Source: Tomocerus qinae (lineage: Eukaryota > Arthropoda > Collembola > Entomobryomorpha > Tomoceridae). From it: a DNA stretch of 64,000 nt. The stretch covers positions 30,566,513 through 30,630,512 of the forward strand of contig CM034547.1 of NCBI GenBank assembly GCA_020055645.1. The letters run 5' to 3'. This document shows positions 24,106 to 34,346 of the stretch, one piece after another. Numbering within the stretch: position 1 is the stretch's first letter; each line of letters begins with the position of its first letter. The notes under the pieces are model-generated. The model had not been told where the DNA came from, searched no databases, and saw nothing but the letters and a program-made list of their open reading frames with translations. Made by a program: the position numbers and the translations under genes.

Positions 24106-27100
24106 ACAGAACGTATAATTTGTATCTACCATGTGTAAGCTATCTATAAATCTGTATTTCACAAATTACGAAGTGTATAAAAGTTACATTGCTGTGCATA
24201 TGTGATAATTTTTATTTGTGTAACCGCAAAATAGTATTCTATATTAGATTTTTTTTTATTTTCCTGGGAGGACCTACTGATCTAATTAAGAATAGATTAA
24301 CGTGCTATATTGCATATAATCACAAAAAGGAAATATTACTATCTTTAGAAAACCTATTTTATCCAAGCAATCACTGGAAGTGTTATAGTAAAGAAAGAAA
24401 TCCTAAACTGTATTTCCTCTTGAGATAATATTACCGTCATTATATATCGAAACACAAAAAGCTATTGTACATGAATTGTGAATATATAATATATTTGTAT
24501 CTCTAGTGTACATAGTAATATACGTTATCGCAGTTCCCTTTTCAGAGCCGGAATTATATCGTCTCACAAAGTGGCTCTATTGTCTATTCTGAGATTTTCG
24601 AAGCATTTATTGTATGTAAAAGTAATATGCGTACTGTATGTTCCGTTGAATAATTTTCAACTTCAAATAATCTTGTACATATTAACGTTGAAAATAACTT
24701 TCTCATGCCCCACTACTCCACTATTGTAGTGCCTCTTAATTGTCTACGTCTACATTTACATATATTACACAAATCTTTGTTTATGTTTTTTCTACGTCTG
24801 CTTTAATGTAAGATTAAGTGAGAATAAGTGGCAAGTATGAGAAATGTGTACTCACAAATTCTTTAATATTTTAACTGAATGTAAATAATAAAATGGAGAA
24901 ATCAATAAGCAATTTATTGATTGTCGAGCATTAGTTTTTCCTTCATTTCATTATTTTACCACATTGCATTATTGCATATTGAATCGATGATATAAAGGGT
25001 AAAGACGACAAAAGAACATTTTCTATTTACATGGTATGCCGAATGACTAACCACTGACTAATACTTTCATATTGCAGTTCATGTACAAAATAATGCACTA
25101 TATTGATCATCTTTATCGCACCGATCGACTTCATTAAAAAGTGTATTACTGGACGCGTCCATACGCGCGACCATACTAAACATTGAAATTTATTAAAAAT
25201 AACATTTTATTTCTCACCACTTTCCACACAATTTCCTCTACTAATGGGATCTCACCATAGGGGGCTGACTCTTTTGCGAACTGTTGAACCTTTGTAGATA
25301 AGATAGGCCAAACCCTGTCATTTTCCTTTTGACATAATCATATGATAAAACATTGAAATTAAGGTGTTAATAGTATTTAAGCTGAAAATGAAATGGAAAT
25401 TGGGAAAGGAATGACATTAAAAAGGACAGTACACTTGGTATACCATATACTAATGCGATGATTATGAGTAGTCCCACACTACACTGCATTATTATTATTA
25501 TAGAATATAGATAGCATTCAACACAATTCGAATGGTTAACCAGTATTTTGCCTTCGCATTGCTAAATAAACATTTTACTCATAATTTTGTCACAATGGAG
25601 TCAAAGAATCTGTACTACCGATGTAAACTGATTAACTTAAAAAGCGAAAAGAATAACAAACTTGAAATAGGTGTTAACACTTATTTTTCTAGTATAATTT
25701 GTTATTATTTTATGCCATTACAATACTATCAACTATTATACTTTGGTGGATGGATGCGGATGAAGTAATAGTAATGTTAAAACGCTACTACATTATCTAA
25801 ATAAATACAACAGCCACAGAAAGCATTCAATATTTGGTATCAACCAAATAATTCAACTTATACACAGACACACAGCTCTAATAGGTTATATAGTTTAGTT
25901 TGGGTTTGACTAAATGACACTATTACTGTTATAGTCACATAGTATATAGTACGAGTCAAATATTCATTTTACATTGAATGCTGTTATAAGAAATTATAAC
26001 TACCTTTTTATGGATTCCGCAGTGATATATAAATTATAGTTATTTTTAGATATCCATTTATCCTGAGTAACATTTATCCATCTATACACCTGCGCTATGT
26101 GGTTGAGCAGGAAGGAAGAAAGAAGGTTTATTGCTTAATGCTTAGTAGGCGTATGGGCGTTTCATATACATACTAAGCTAAATGAAACCATAAGAAAAAT
26201 TAAATGACTATTAACATAGTTATTTAATTTAATAACAATAGCTATTTATGATTTGCTTTCATGTGATGTAAGATGTAATCGAAGGATATTTAAGTAAAGT
26301 TAGTTCCCTATTTATATGAATTACGAATGCGTCACTTTAAATCCTCAATATACCATTTTTAAGAACAATAATTTGATTTTTGATAATATATAGTTTGGCT
26401 TTAGCTTTAAAACGCTTGATAAAAGAAATTTATTGTAATCTTGTACTAATAACTATATAGGTACTTATTTAGTTTTAAGTAGAACTTTTATACAATAGCT
26501 ATGTGTATACAATTATTGGTATGCATTTATGCACAGGTTTCAAAAAATTTGTATTTTTCATTTCACCTCAGGTGGTGAATTTTACTTTAGGCATTGTATC
26601 TAAAATGGAATCATCTTTTACTTATATCGACTATGTTTATTAAAAATAAAGATTAACTATATAAAATGCATAACTTCTAATATATAAGTATTATAATTTG
26701 TCGATACTCACTGAAATAAGAATCTTGTTTAATAAGAAATAAATATTTCTACTTTTATAAATTCATGCAAACGAAACAAACGGTAGTATTCATTGCTTAT
26801 AGGTATCTATTATCTATGTATTTCTACATAACATATTATATTGATATATATATTATATACCTAATAAATATCTAAATTATTATTATGTAAATTTTGGTTT
26901 CATTTTAGCGTTCATTCAAATAAAAGCTCTATGAATAAATGAACAGTAAATAGAACAAATAAAATAAAGGCATTTTAAAACTACAAGATTTTTTTTTCAC
27001 TGGTAAATAACACGAAATGTAATTTACATAATAATTTGGTTGGTTTTGTAGTTGATTTTAAGCAAGTACGGTATGATTATTGATTATGAATGTTATAATA

Positions 27101-27409
27101 TTGTTTTAGAATAGGTTATTTGACAATCCATACTCATACGCGTAGTAAAAGAATCGCAGAACGATAACAAGAAACAGTTTTATGGAAAGGAAGTCATCCT
27201 GGCAAATTCGCCTTTGTTGTTTAGAAACAGATTTTTCAATTTGTAGATTCCTAACTCTCCAGTCAAGAAATATGGAAATTATGAACTCGCCCTGCAACAC
27301 AAAAATCACCTAATTAAATCTTCAAATTACTGAAGACAATACATATGCATGCCGTAATAAGTAAAAAGACTGTAAAGATATTTACCAAAAAATCGATTTA
27401 AAATATAGT
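24106..27409. other. Convergent intergenic region
   Basis: Lies between the 3' ends of the TBC gene (+) and the PP2C gene (-) and includes the 3'UTRs. Otherwise AT-rich sequence with no supported gene. A minus-strand ORF at 27309-27106 has a plausible 3' splice site near its start but no recognisable motif. Confidence 0.5.
24887..24892 (+). terminator. Poly(A) signal for the TBC1D15/17 gene
   Basis: A canonical AATAAA lies 782 nt after the stop codon. It is the clearest plus-strand hexamer downstream of the gene. Confidence 0.5.
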
Positions 27410-28474
27410 TCACTTTAAGTCGATTTCTGGACTAGGAGGCGAATCATCCTCAGAGTCTTCATGGTTCCTGTTTGTTATGCTTTCATCTTCATCATCTTCT
27501 TCAGAATTGTGATCACCGTCTTCATAATCGCCATTAATTCCTACAGTTGGAGGTACAGTAGGTGCTAAGCTATCGGATATTTTACTACACAAGTCAGCAA
27601 ACGGCTTTCCATGCAAAAAGCAAACAAGTATTACAGTCATATTGTCGCAGCCCAAGCCCCCCATTTGACAATCTGGAGCTAAACAGCTGGTCATGAGTTC
27701 CTCACAAATTGTTTCTGGTTCTTGACCCATCGCTAATCGACGACGAACAAATTGGACGGCTTCCTCGTTTGTAAGTACGTCCCATATTCCATCACAGGCC
27801 AATAAAATAAATTCCCAGTCCTCATTGACATTTCTATGCTCGACGTCCGGCAGTGCAATAACCATTTGCTCTTCAGGCTTCATACTAGTATTGCGTTTGA
27901 AAACAAAATCCCCAAGAGCCCTGGATAACGCCAAATTCCCATTAACACGGTTGTACTCTACCCATCCTCCAGCCCGAGTTATTCTTGCTGATTCATCAGG
28001 GTTGTTAGGCTTATGATCAGAAGACAATGGTTCACATTCACCTTTGACACAAGCTACTGCACGAGAGTCTCCCACATTTCCACAGAAAAGCTTATTGTCT
28101 TTAATAAGAACTGTTACGGCAGTTGTCCCGGCCAATTCATCCCTCATTTGTTCGTCTTTAAGCATGGCATTGTCAAATTCAAGAAATCCTTGTTTAATAG
28201 CAGTAATATAATCACCGTCATGATACTCTTTCCTCTGCAATAGATATTTATGTAAATGGTTGCCGGCGTGTTGAGCAACTTTTGGACCGCCATGGCCGTC
28301 ATAAACTGCGAAATATGCGGCTGTTTGATCGTCTGGCAGAGCTAAAATATGAGTATGAGCGTCTTCCATAGTCACCCGCCAGCCTTGCATGCAACTAGAT
28401 CCTACTTTATACATGGTGTTTTGAACCATTGAAGTCTCTTTTGCTGTCACTGGTTCTGATAGCGTCTGACCCAT
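27410..28474 (-). CDS. PPM-type protein phosphatase 2C
   Basis: Metal-dependent Ser/Thr phosphatase of the PP2C/PPM1 family, closest in style to the invertebrate T23F11.1/CG17746 group. A single uninterrupted 354-codon CDS (ATG 28474, TGA 27412-27410). Metal-binding residues are all present: Glu37-Asp38 (RVTMEDAH), Asp59-Gly60 (VYDGHGG), the ACDGIWD motif and the CDNMT motif. The sequence begins MGQTLS, fitting N-myristoylation (Gly2, Ser6), as in PPM1A/B, which would place it at membranes. The last ~60 residues are acidic and low-complexity (EDGDHNSEEDDEDES), absent from many homologues. A 3' splice site 60 nt upstream of the ATG (TTTTTTGCAG) shows at least one 5'UTR intron, so the gene is spliced although its CDS is not. 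Confidence 0.97.
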   Translation of the reverse strand: MGQTLSEPVTAKETSMVQNTMYKVGSSCMQGWRVTMEDAHTHILALPDDQTAAYFAVYDGHGGPKVAQHAGNHLHKYLLQRKEYHDGDYITAIKQGFLEFDNAMLKDEQMRDELAGTTAVTVLIKDNKLFCGNVGDSRAVACVKGECEPLSSDHKPNNPDESARITRAGGWVEYNRVNGNLALSRALGDFVFKRNTSMKPEEQMVIALPDVEHRNVNEDWEFILLACDGIWDVLTNEEAVQFVRRRLAMGQEPETICEELMTSCLAPDCQMGGLGCDNMTVILVCFLHGKPFADLCSKISDSLAPTVPPTVGINGDYEDGDHNSEEDDEDESITNRNHEDSEDDSPPSPEIDLK

Positions 28475-28534
28475 TTTGGAAGTTGGATATTGACTTGAAC
28501 TTCACTATTTGAGCATGAATTGTACTAGAAACTG

Positions 28535-31154
28535 CAAAAAATAAGGGTCTTTAGTTACTTAAATTTTATCCAGCCTTAAATTGCATTCTACACTTTCTGT
28601 GTCCTTTAGCCAATATATGGCTGGATTTAGGTAGCAGTACCTCGTAAGTCGTAACGGTCGTAACCTCATCCTCCATAATCGCCGGTGTTACCTTATTCAT
28701 ACCTTAACTCTAACCTCCGTAACCTCCACTTATAAAAGGAAGTAAATCGGGTTACCGAGGTTTTGCTTGGAGGTGGCTGAATTTTGAATAACCGGTAAGG
28801 TCATAAAAGACGCCAAAAAATAAATACTGAACGACTACATAGGTAACGGCAACACCGGCAACGAGGTACTGCCTAAATAGTCCCCCTACCTAACGGATTT
28901 TTCAGACTTTTGACGCTTAACCATAGGAATTTAAACAGTGTGCGATGGAGTTGATCGCGCACTATTTAAATTTTCGTTGTATTAGGCCTCAAAAGTCCGA
29001 AAAGTCCGCTAGGTATTCACGATCACGACGACTATTCAGCCTTATAGATTACGTACGTAATGGCGGTTATGGAGTTTACAAGTTAAGGTATTAAAAATGC
29101 AACACCCACCGGAGGTTACGCACACGGATCATGAGGTTACGGAGGTTACGAGGTACCGCGGCCTAAATCTAGCCACCGATAGCAAATGCTAATGTTTGGA
29201 CATAAACGGCAAGGTTGTAAAAATAAAAAATTATTGTCACATCGCAATACAGAATACAGCAGTAAGCTAAACACAGAAGGCAACCGAAACGAAAACCTGT
29301 GTACTATAAAACTATATCAGCATATCTTGTACACTATACATTTATTTACATGAATAAATGACATTCCAGAAAAAAGTTGTTAAAAGTCTAAAAATAAAGG
29401 AAATTGAAAATTACAATTTTGAATTTTTACCTTCCTTTCCTTCTTAAATTGACACTAATCTGTTGATCTTAGGTTCTATGCGTTGAATGTTTTGATTAAG
29501 GTATAATAATATTATATGGAATAAGGAATTTTTCTTGCCGATGCGATCAGCGATGCAACTACTTACAACTTTGGCTTTGATTTCTATTGAAATAGTTCAG
29601 CTATCCTTTATCGTTCAATGTTTAAGTCAAATAAAATCCGGCTGAACACTGGAAAGTAGGACATTTACAGAGTTTCGAATGTTTCAATAGTGAATAGAGT
29701 AGTCAAAATCAGATTGAGCAAAAAACATCAGTGATAACTGATAACACGAAGGCGGATAACGGATAACATTTATTTCGACATTCGATAAGAGCCGATAATG
29801 CCTCACCAGCACAAAAAGACTATGGATGGACAAAAGGCAGTCGTTGAAAAGTGTCGTATTACCTAGTCTCTAGTCGGATAATGAAGTCGATTGAAGGGAA
29901 ATGAAAATGTTACTGACAACTGTGTATAGTGTTATGTGAATGTGAACCTACGAGGCGAGGTATATTAATAAAATTATTTCTGTTTAAAAATTAGTGAAAA
30001 TATGAAGGCATGGGTTATCAGATAGATAAAGTATAACAACTTAATTACAGTAGTTTACACTACACTGATTAGACATAAGTTATCTAAATTAAAGTGGTTG
30101 GTGGTACGAAAATGAACTAGCTGGAGAGAGACCAAAAAACTTGTATAAATTGTGGATCTTTACCTTTTGTTTTATTGTTTGATTGATTATTATAATAGCC
30201 ACTTCTTTCTATCTTGCTCACGCTTGGATTTTTTGAATTTACGACCCGCGATTATTCTACGTACTCTATATACGTTCTCCCTTACTCCCTTCCTTCTAAA
30301 CTCCAGCAAGTCTGGGTGTTTTGTTGTAGTCCAAAATCCAAAATATTCGGAGAAAGTCCAACGTCCAGCTTTGTGTGGAAGATTTTCGTTTTCTTCTCCC
30401 AGACGTTTTTAAAATATGCACTGACAAAACCGAAGATCGTCTATGAGTCCAACACCTGCAAATTATATCAACAAAGTTGTGTCTTATCTATGTCTTATCC
30501 AAGGCAAACTAAATAAAAGATTGGTAATGTCAAATGTATTGAACTTTCCTTTTGACATTCGAGATTTGTTTACGGGAATTTCCACAGTTGGGTGTTATTG
30601 GGATGGGAATAAAATCAAAATGATCCAACTGTCAAATTCTAAATAAAATGAATTGGCAACTGATTGACTACTTACAAGCTAGTTGAGAAATTCAATTTCC
30701 ATGGCTGTTACCTTGCCTCCGGTATAGATGAGTTTCTTGAGGTCCTATACCGCATACATCATGCAATCATGTACTAAATTAACTATAGCCCAAGTCAAAT
30801 AAACTGTTTCCTTGCCTCCTAGGGGGAGGGGGGGAATCAGTCTATTTGCCTTGCTATAGCCTTAAAATTAACCAAATTAACACCGTTGGAGGACCTTAAG
30901 AAACTCGCCTATTGGAGAAACAGAATGGAGAAAAGCGGAAAGCCGCGGTGTACTCTATTATTCTGAAGTAAATTCATATAAGGTTACCTTCTATTCAAAG
31001 ATGTTCATTATTCATTTATAATAATATTTTTTTGTCCTTTGTATTGCAAATTGCACTCTACAGAGCAGGCTAGACGAGATTCAGCAGAGAACGAGGATCA
31101 AAGGATACGACTGCTAAGCCACTGTACTAAAAGTCATAAGTGTTAACTTCCTCA
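28535..31154. other. PP2C/LYRM9 divergent intergenic region with a foldback element
   Basis: Contains the 5'UTR intron and promoter of the PP2C gene (-) and the promoter of LYRM9 (+). The 556-bp foldback element at 28619-29174 sits inside. Near 29,730-29,800 several GATAAC repeats cluster. ORFs at 30,150-30,650 overlap in two frames without motifs. No gene seen. Confidence 0.5.
28619..29174. mobile_element. Foldback (MITE-like) element, about 556 bp
   Basis: Terminal inverted repeats: GGCTGGATTTAGG at the left pairs with CCTAAATCTAGCC at the right, and both continue inward to a shared TACCTCGTA. Further inward, ACGGATTTTTCAGACTTTTGA pairs with TCAAAAGTCCGAAAAGTCCG, and near the centre AATTTAAACAGTGTGCG pairs with CGCGCACTATTTAAATT. 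Many internal copies of a GGAGGTTACG-type decamer occur, in opposite orientation in the two halves. No ORF, so a non-autonomous foldback element. Target-site duplication is not clear. Confidence 0.75.
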
Positions 31155-32242
31155 ATGGTGGCTTTGGGGATAGCTGCCTTAAATAGCTTAAAAGGTGACC
31201 CTGCTCTACTGTCACCAAAATCATTGTTTAAATTTTTATACCGTCGTTGTGAGATGCTGCCTACCAAAGACATTCAAAATCATTACAAGCATTCAATCCG
31301 CCAAGTAAGGCAAACCATTCTATATAGACAGATTCGTCCACTTTCTACCAGCCTTGGTCAGCTGTCAGGGACCGATTCATACGATGGAATTACTCCTAAA
31401 AGACTTTACTCCTAAAGTATTCCTAAAAAGTACTTCTTCCTCCAATGCAATATATTAACTGATTGTTTTTAATTATTTTAGAGTTTCCCTTTATACCACA
31501 TCTAATCGTGACTATTCGATTGGTTTAATTTTCAGTATCTTTATTGTTAGTCAACTATTAAGACAATCTTAAGCTATTATTGCATGTTGAAGCTGCACTG
31601 AACATTAGTTGACTTTAGGAGTCCTTTAGGAGTAAAGTCTTTTAGGACGCGGAGGAGTCGTTCCATGTTCCCCTTTATGATTCAATTTGTTCCCAGTTTT
31701 GGGACTAATAGCGTTTTTGGTTGCATGGCATTTAACTTTATTTAATTTGTAACTACAATATTGATTGTTGTTCATTTCTAATTATAATAGGCTTATGGAC
31801 AACATGCAGATGAAACAGATACTGAACGTGTAAGGCAAATAATTGTACAGGCTGTGAGAGACTCTGATTGGATTTTAAAAAAGGTAAAGAAATTCGAAGA
31901 AAATTCATAAGTCACAATAAACTTAAATTGAGAAAACATTGCTATTTCCTTTGAGATACACACAACTTTCCCTGAAGGAAAACTTGTGCTCTTGTTTAAA
32001 AGTTCTACATTTTTTTGAAGCAGCTGTATTGATACTATAGGCATTGTGTTTTATGATAATATAATAATTAACTAAAGTATAACTCCATTCCTTTATCCAT
32101 TCTATTATAAATCCATGGATTGTTTCTTACTGGAGCTAAAGATGATTTACTATTCTATTTTATTTTCTTATTTCAGTACAACGTAAATGATGTCAGTAAG
32201 CAGCCATCTACTCAAACTAGTCAAACTCAAAGAAGAGATTGA
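31155..32242 (+). CDS. LYRM9: LYR motif-containing protein 9 homologue
   Basis: Small LYR-family protein; members dock on the mitochondrial acyl carrier protein and help Fe-S or respiratory-complex assembly, but the exact job of LYRM9 is unsettled. Exons 31155-31304, 31791-31883 and 32177-32242 give 309 nt, 102 aa, with all junctions in phase 0. The LYR motif is in LFKFLYRRC, followed by the LPTKDIQNHYKHSIRQ block typical of LYRM9. Then come an acidic turn and the IIVQAVRDSDWILKKY block. The protein is longer than human LYRM9 (78 aa) by an N-terminal extension of about 20 residues and a polar C-tail. The start is the first ATG in frame. Intron 1 carries a MITE-like element. Confidence 0.87.
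31381..31668. mobile_element. MITE-like inverted repeat in LYRM9 intron 1
   Basis: Left arm (about 31383-31430) contains CCTAAAAGACTTTACTCCTAAAG. The right arm (about 31611-31668) contains its complement, CTTTAGGAGTAAAGTCTTTTAGG. Short copies of CTCCTAAA recur within each arm. About 290 bp, no ORF. It lies wholly inside intron 1 and leaves both splice sites intact. Confidence 0.7.
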
Positions 32243-32590
32243 TTTTAGATGTAATGAGCCAATCAAGAAACAACCCAAGACTGGACAGACCAGGCATAGT
32301 ATTTCCCCACATAGTAATAGTAATGTAGATTGTCATTACTAACTTTAGCTTTAGCAGAAATAGCGGAATTTTATACTGATTATGGTATTGAAATCGTTTT
32401 ACTCATGCCAAAGTTTAGTAGTTATTTTCTTCATTCTGAAACTACGCAAAAAGAATGTATAGGAGCATTATGTTGCAGAATGGAGTTTCTGTTCTGGGAG
32501 CAAAATATCATATTAAGCATTATTTTAGCTATCCTGATGATAGTTTACATTGCGCTGGTCTCAATGGTCAATGCTGGGGTCCGATGACTT

Positions 32591-32596
32591 AATAAA
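32591..32596 (+). terminator. Poly(A) signal for LYRM9
   Basis: AATAAA 349 nt after the LYRM9 stop codon, the first clear hexamer downstream. Confidence 0.45.
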
Positions 32597-32994
32597 GTAT
32601 ATATTAGTTTCTGCCGTATAACAGTTACCAGTTATCAAACAACTTTGTCATTTTAATTATTGCTAGTAGTAAGTATACAGAACATATTATACTGTTCATA
32701 AGTGCATCGAGCGTCACAAAACTCGCAGGCCATTTTTTCTGGATTTCTGCATGGCCCCTTTGACTGCAAGGAGAACTTCCATCACCACCTACCCTGTGAC
32801 TATTTTAAATTGACTGATTATTAGAGTTTTTCCTTGCATTTCATAAAGATGACGAAGACGCCGGGCGGACCCTCTCTCCCCAGAAGACTTTCATGAGGAC
32901 ATTGGTGTTTCTTCTTGCCGTACGGGGTACGGACTCATTTCACCGAAGGGATGGACGCGTGATGGACACACGGTTACGATAATACATCAACAGT

Positions 32995-33235
32995 TAAGGA
33001 TAATGCAGTTGACAGTTTACTTACGACATTGCATCGACAGTTTAGGATAATGCAATTGACAGTTTAGGATAATGCAATTGACAGTTTAGGATAATGCAAT
33101 TGACAGTTTAGGATAATGCAATTGGCAGTTTTAGTATTATAAATAAAGCATTGACAGTGGAACATAATGCAATTGAGTTTAGTATTATAAAGCATTGACA
33201 GTTGAGCATAATGCAACTGACGAAAGACTACAGTG
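32995..33235. repeat. 22-bp minisatellite
   Basis: Tandem copies of a 22-nt unit (GACAGTTTAGGATAATGCAATT). About four near-perfect units run from about 33035 to 33125, flanked on both sides by degenerate units in which GACAG and ATAATGCAA still alternate, with some units lengthened by TTAGTATTATAAA. Confidence 0.85.
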
Positions 33236-33504
33236 ACAACAATTTGATGAAATTAGGAATGAAAGGCACAAAACAAAGATTTGTGACTGGATGAGAAACA
33301 AAATGCCTAAGAGACTGCGATTTCTAGTTTTTCCCGTGCTTATGTTACCTGTTTTTACCAGATTTTTATTTTCTTACTTATCTTACGTAGTCCAAGTTTG
33401 CATCGTACTTTGTCCACTTTGTACTTAGTGTACATAAACGGCATAATATTTCATAACAAAACAAATACAAGTTGGCACAAGCTTTTTCAAATGGGAAAAT
33501 AGGG

Positions 33505-33585
33505 ATAAGCCCCTTTCTTTAATCCTAGCTCAACTCCTAGTACATAGGAGTTGGGCTAGGATCAGGAATAAAGAAAGGGGCTTAT
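33505..33585. repeat. Long palindromic hairpin
   Basis: Left arm begins ATAAGCCCCTTTCTTTAATC and the right arm ends with its complement. The two meet at a loop of only a few bases around GTACA between CTCCTA and TAGGAG. Arms are about 36-41 nt with one small indel. The tiny loop is characteristic of a foldback or collapsed MITE. Confidence 0.85.
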
Positions 33586-33884
33586 TTGTATGGCATACAT
33601 GACCTTTGAATGGTTGACTTGTTAACAAACATTATTATTTTGTATGGTGTGTACAGTTGTATAACTATACAATGTACACACCGGAAGTCTGATTATGACA
33701 GTTTCTAGTTGGGTCTATTATGTTACTTTACAAGGACGAAATATTTACATCCTTTTGCTGATTTAAATACATATTTACATATAACTGCCAATCAGTACCG
33801 TATTTAGAAGCCGATTTCGGAGGGGGCAATGACGTCATACACTCATACACTCATAATATGTATTAGGCATAATCGCGCGGAAAT

Positions 33885-34005
33885 TTTTGGCTTATTTCGT
33901 CTAAAATGAGTCATAAACAGCCTAAACATCACAAAATCTCGCGAAATGTTTTGGTATTTTGAAAAAACAAATTTCCCTTTTCTTGGATTTCGGGGAATGC
34001 CCCAC
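33885..34005. repeat. Diverged dispersed repeat, copy 2
   Basis: Second copy of the repeat seen at 18050-18210, same strand: CTAAAATGAGTCA, ACAGCCTAAA, then TTTTGAAAAAAC and CTTTTCTTGGATTT followed by a G-rich end. Assignment rests on block order only. Confidence 0.4.
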
Positions 34006-34180
34006 CCCCCACCCTCAATACAGCCTATCTGCCAATCCTGTCATACACATTCATTCATATTATAGTCGGTCAGATAGAACCCGCCTTACAAAGTAATACT
34101 ATTTGTTGAAAAGCGCATCATACAAAAGTCATGCATTTGCCATACGCGTTAATATGAAGCCTTTTCAGATCGTCTCTAAG

Positions 34181-34346
34181 CCGGCCTTAAGCCCAAACTA
34201 TACTTCCCGTTTCATCGTCACGTTCACGTTTGGTGACGTCATATCACATTTCAAATTTTTTAAAAATTATTGTAGTGACGTCATTTTGACGTCACCAAAC
34301 GTGAACGTGACGATGAAACGGGAAGTATAGTTGGGCTTTAGCCGGG
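34181..34346. mobile_element. MITE-like element carrying TGACGTCA sites
   Basis: Inverted repeats of about 60 nt: the left arm contains GCCCAAACTATACTTCCCG and CGTCACGTTCACGTTTGG. The right arm (34287-34346) carries their complements almost unchanged. The outermost ends (CCGGCCTTAAGCCC and GGGCTTTAGCCGGG) also pair. Each arm ends inward in GGTGACGTCA or its complement. The loop is about 45 nt and AT-rich. No ORF. Confidence 0.8.

Noticed and set aside
27106-27309. Minus-strand ORF just downstream of the PP2C gene
   Set aside because: The PP2C CDS already ends with a stop; no motif is visible, and a 3'UTR is the simpler reading despite an acceptor-like sequence at its start.
30152-30646. Three overlapping plus-strand ORFs
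   Set aside because: They overlap in different frames, lack motifs and precede LYRM9 without sensible splice links.
32330-32587. Plus-strand ORF with a membrane-like C terminus after LYRM9
   Set aside because: It has no ATG at its start and lies in the LYRM9 3'UTR ahead of the AATAAA; the hydrophobic stretch is what T-rich sequence gives by chance.
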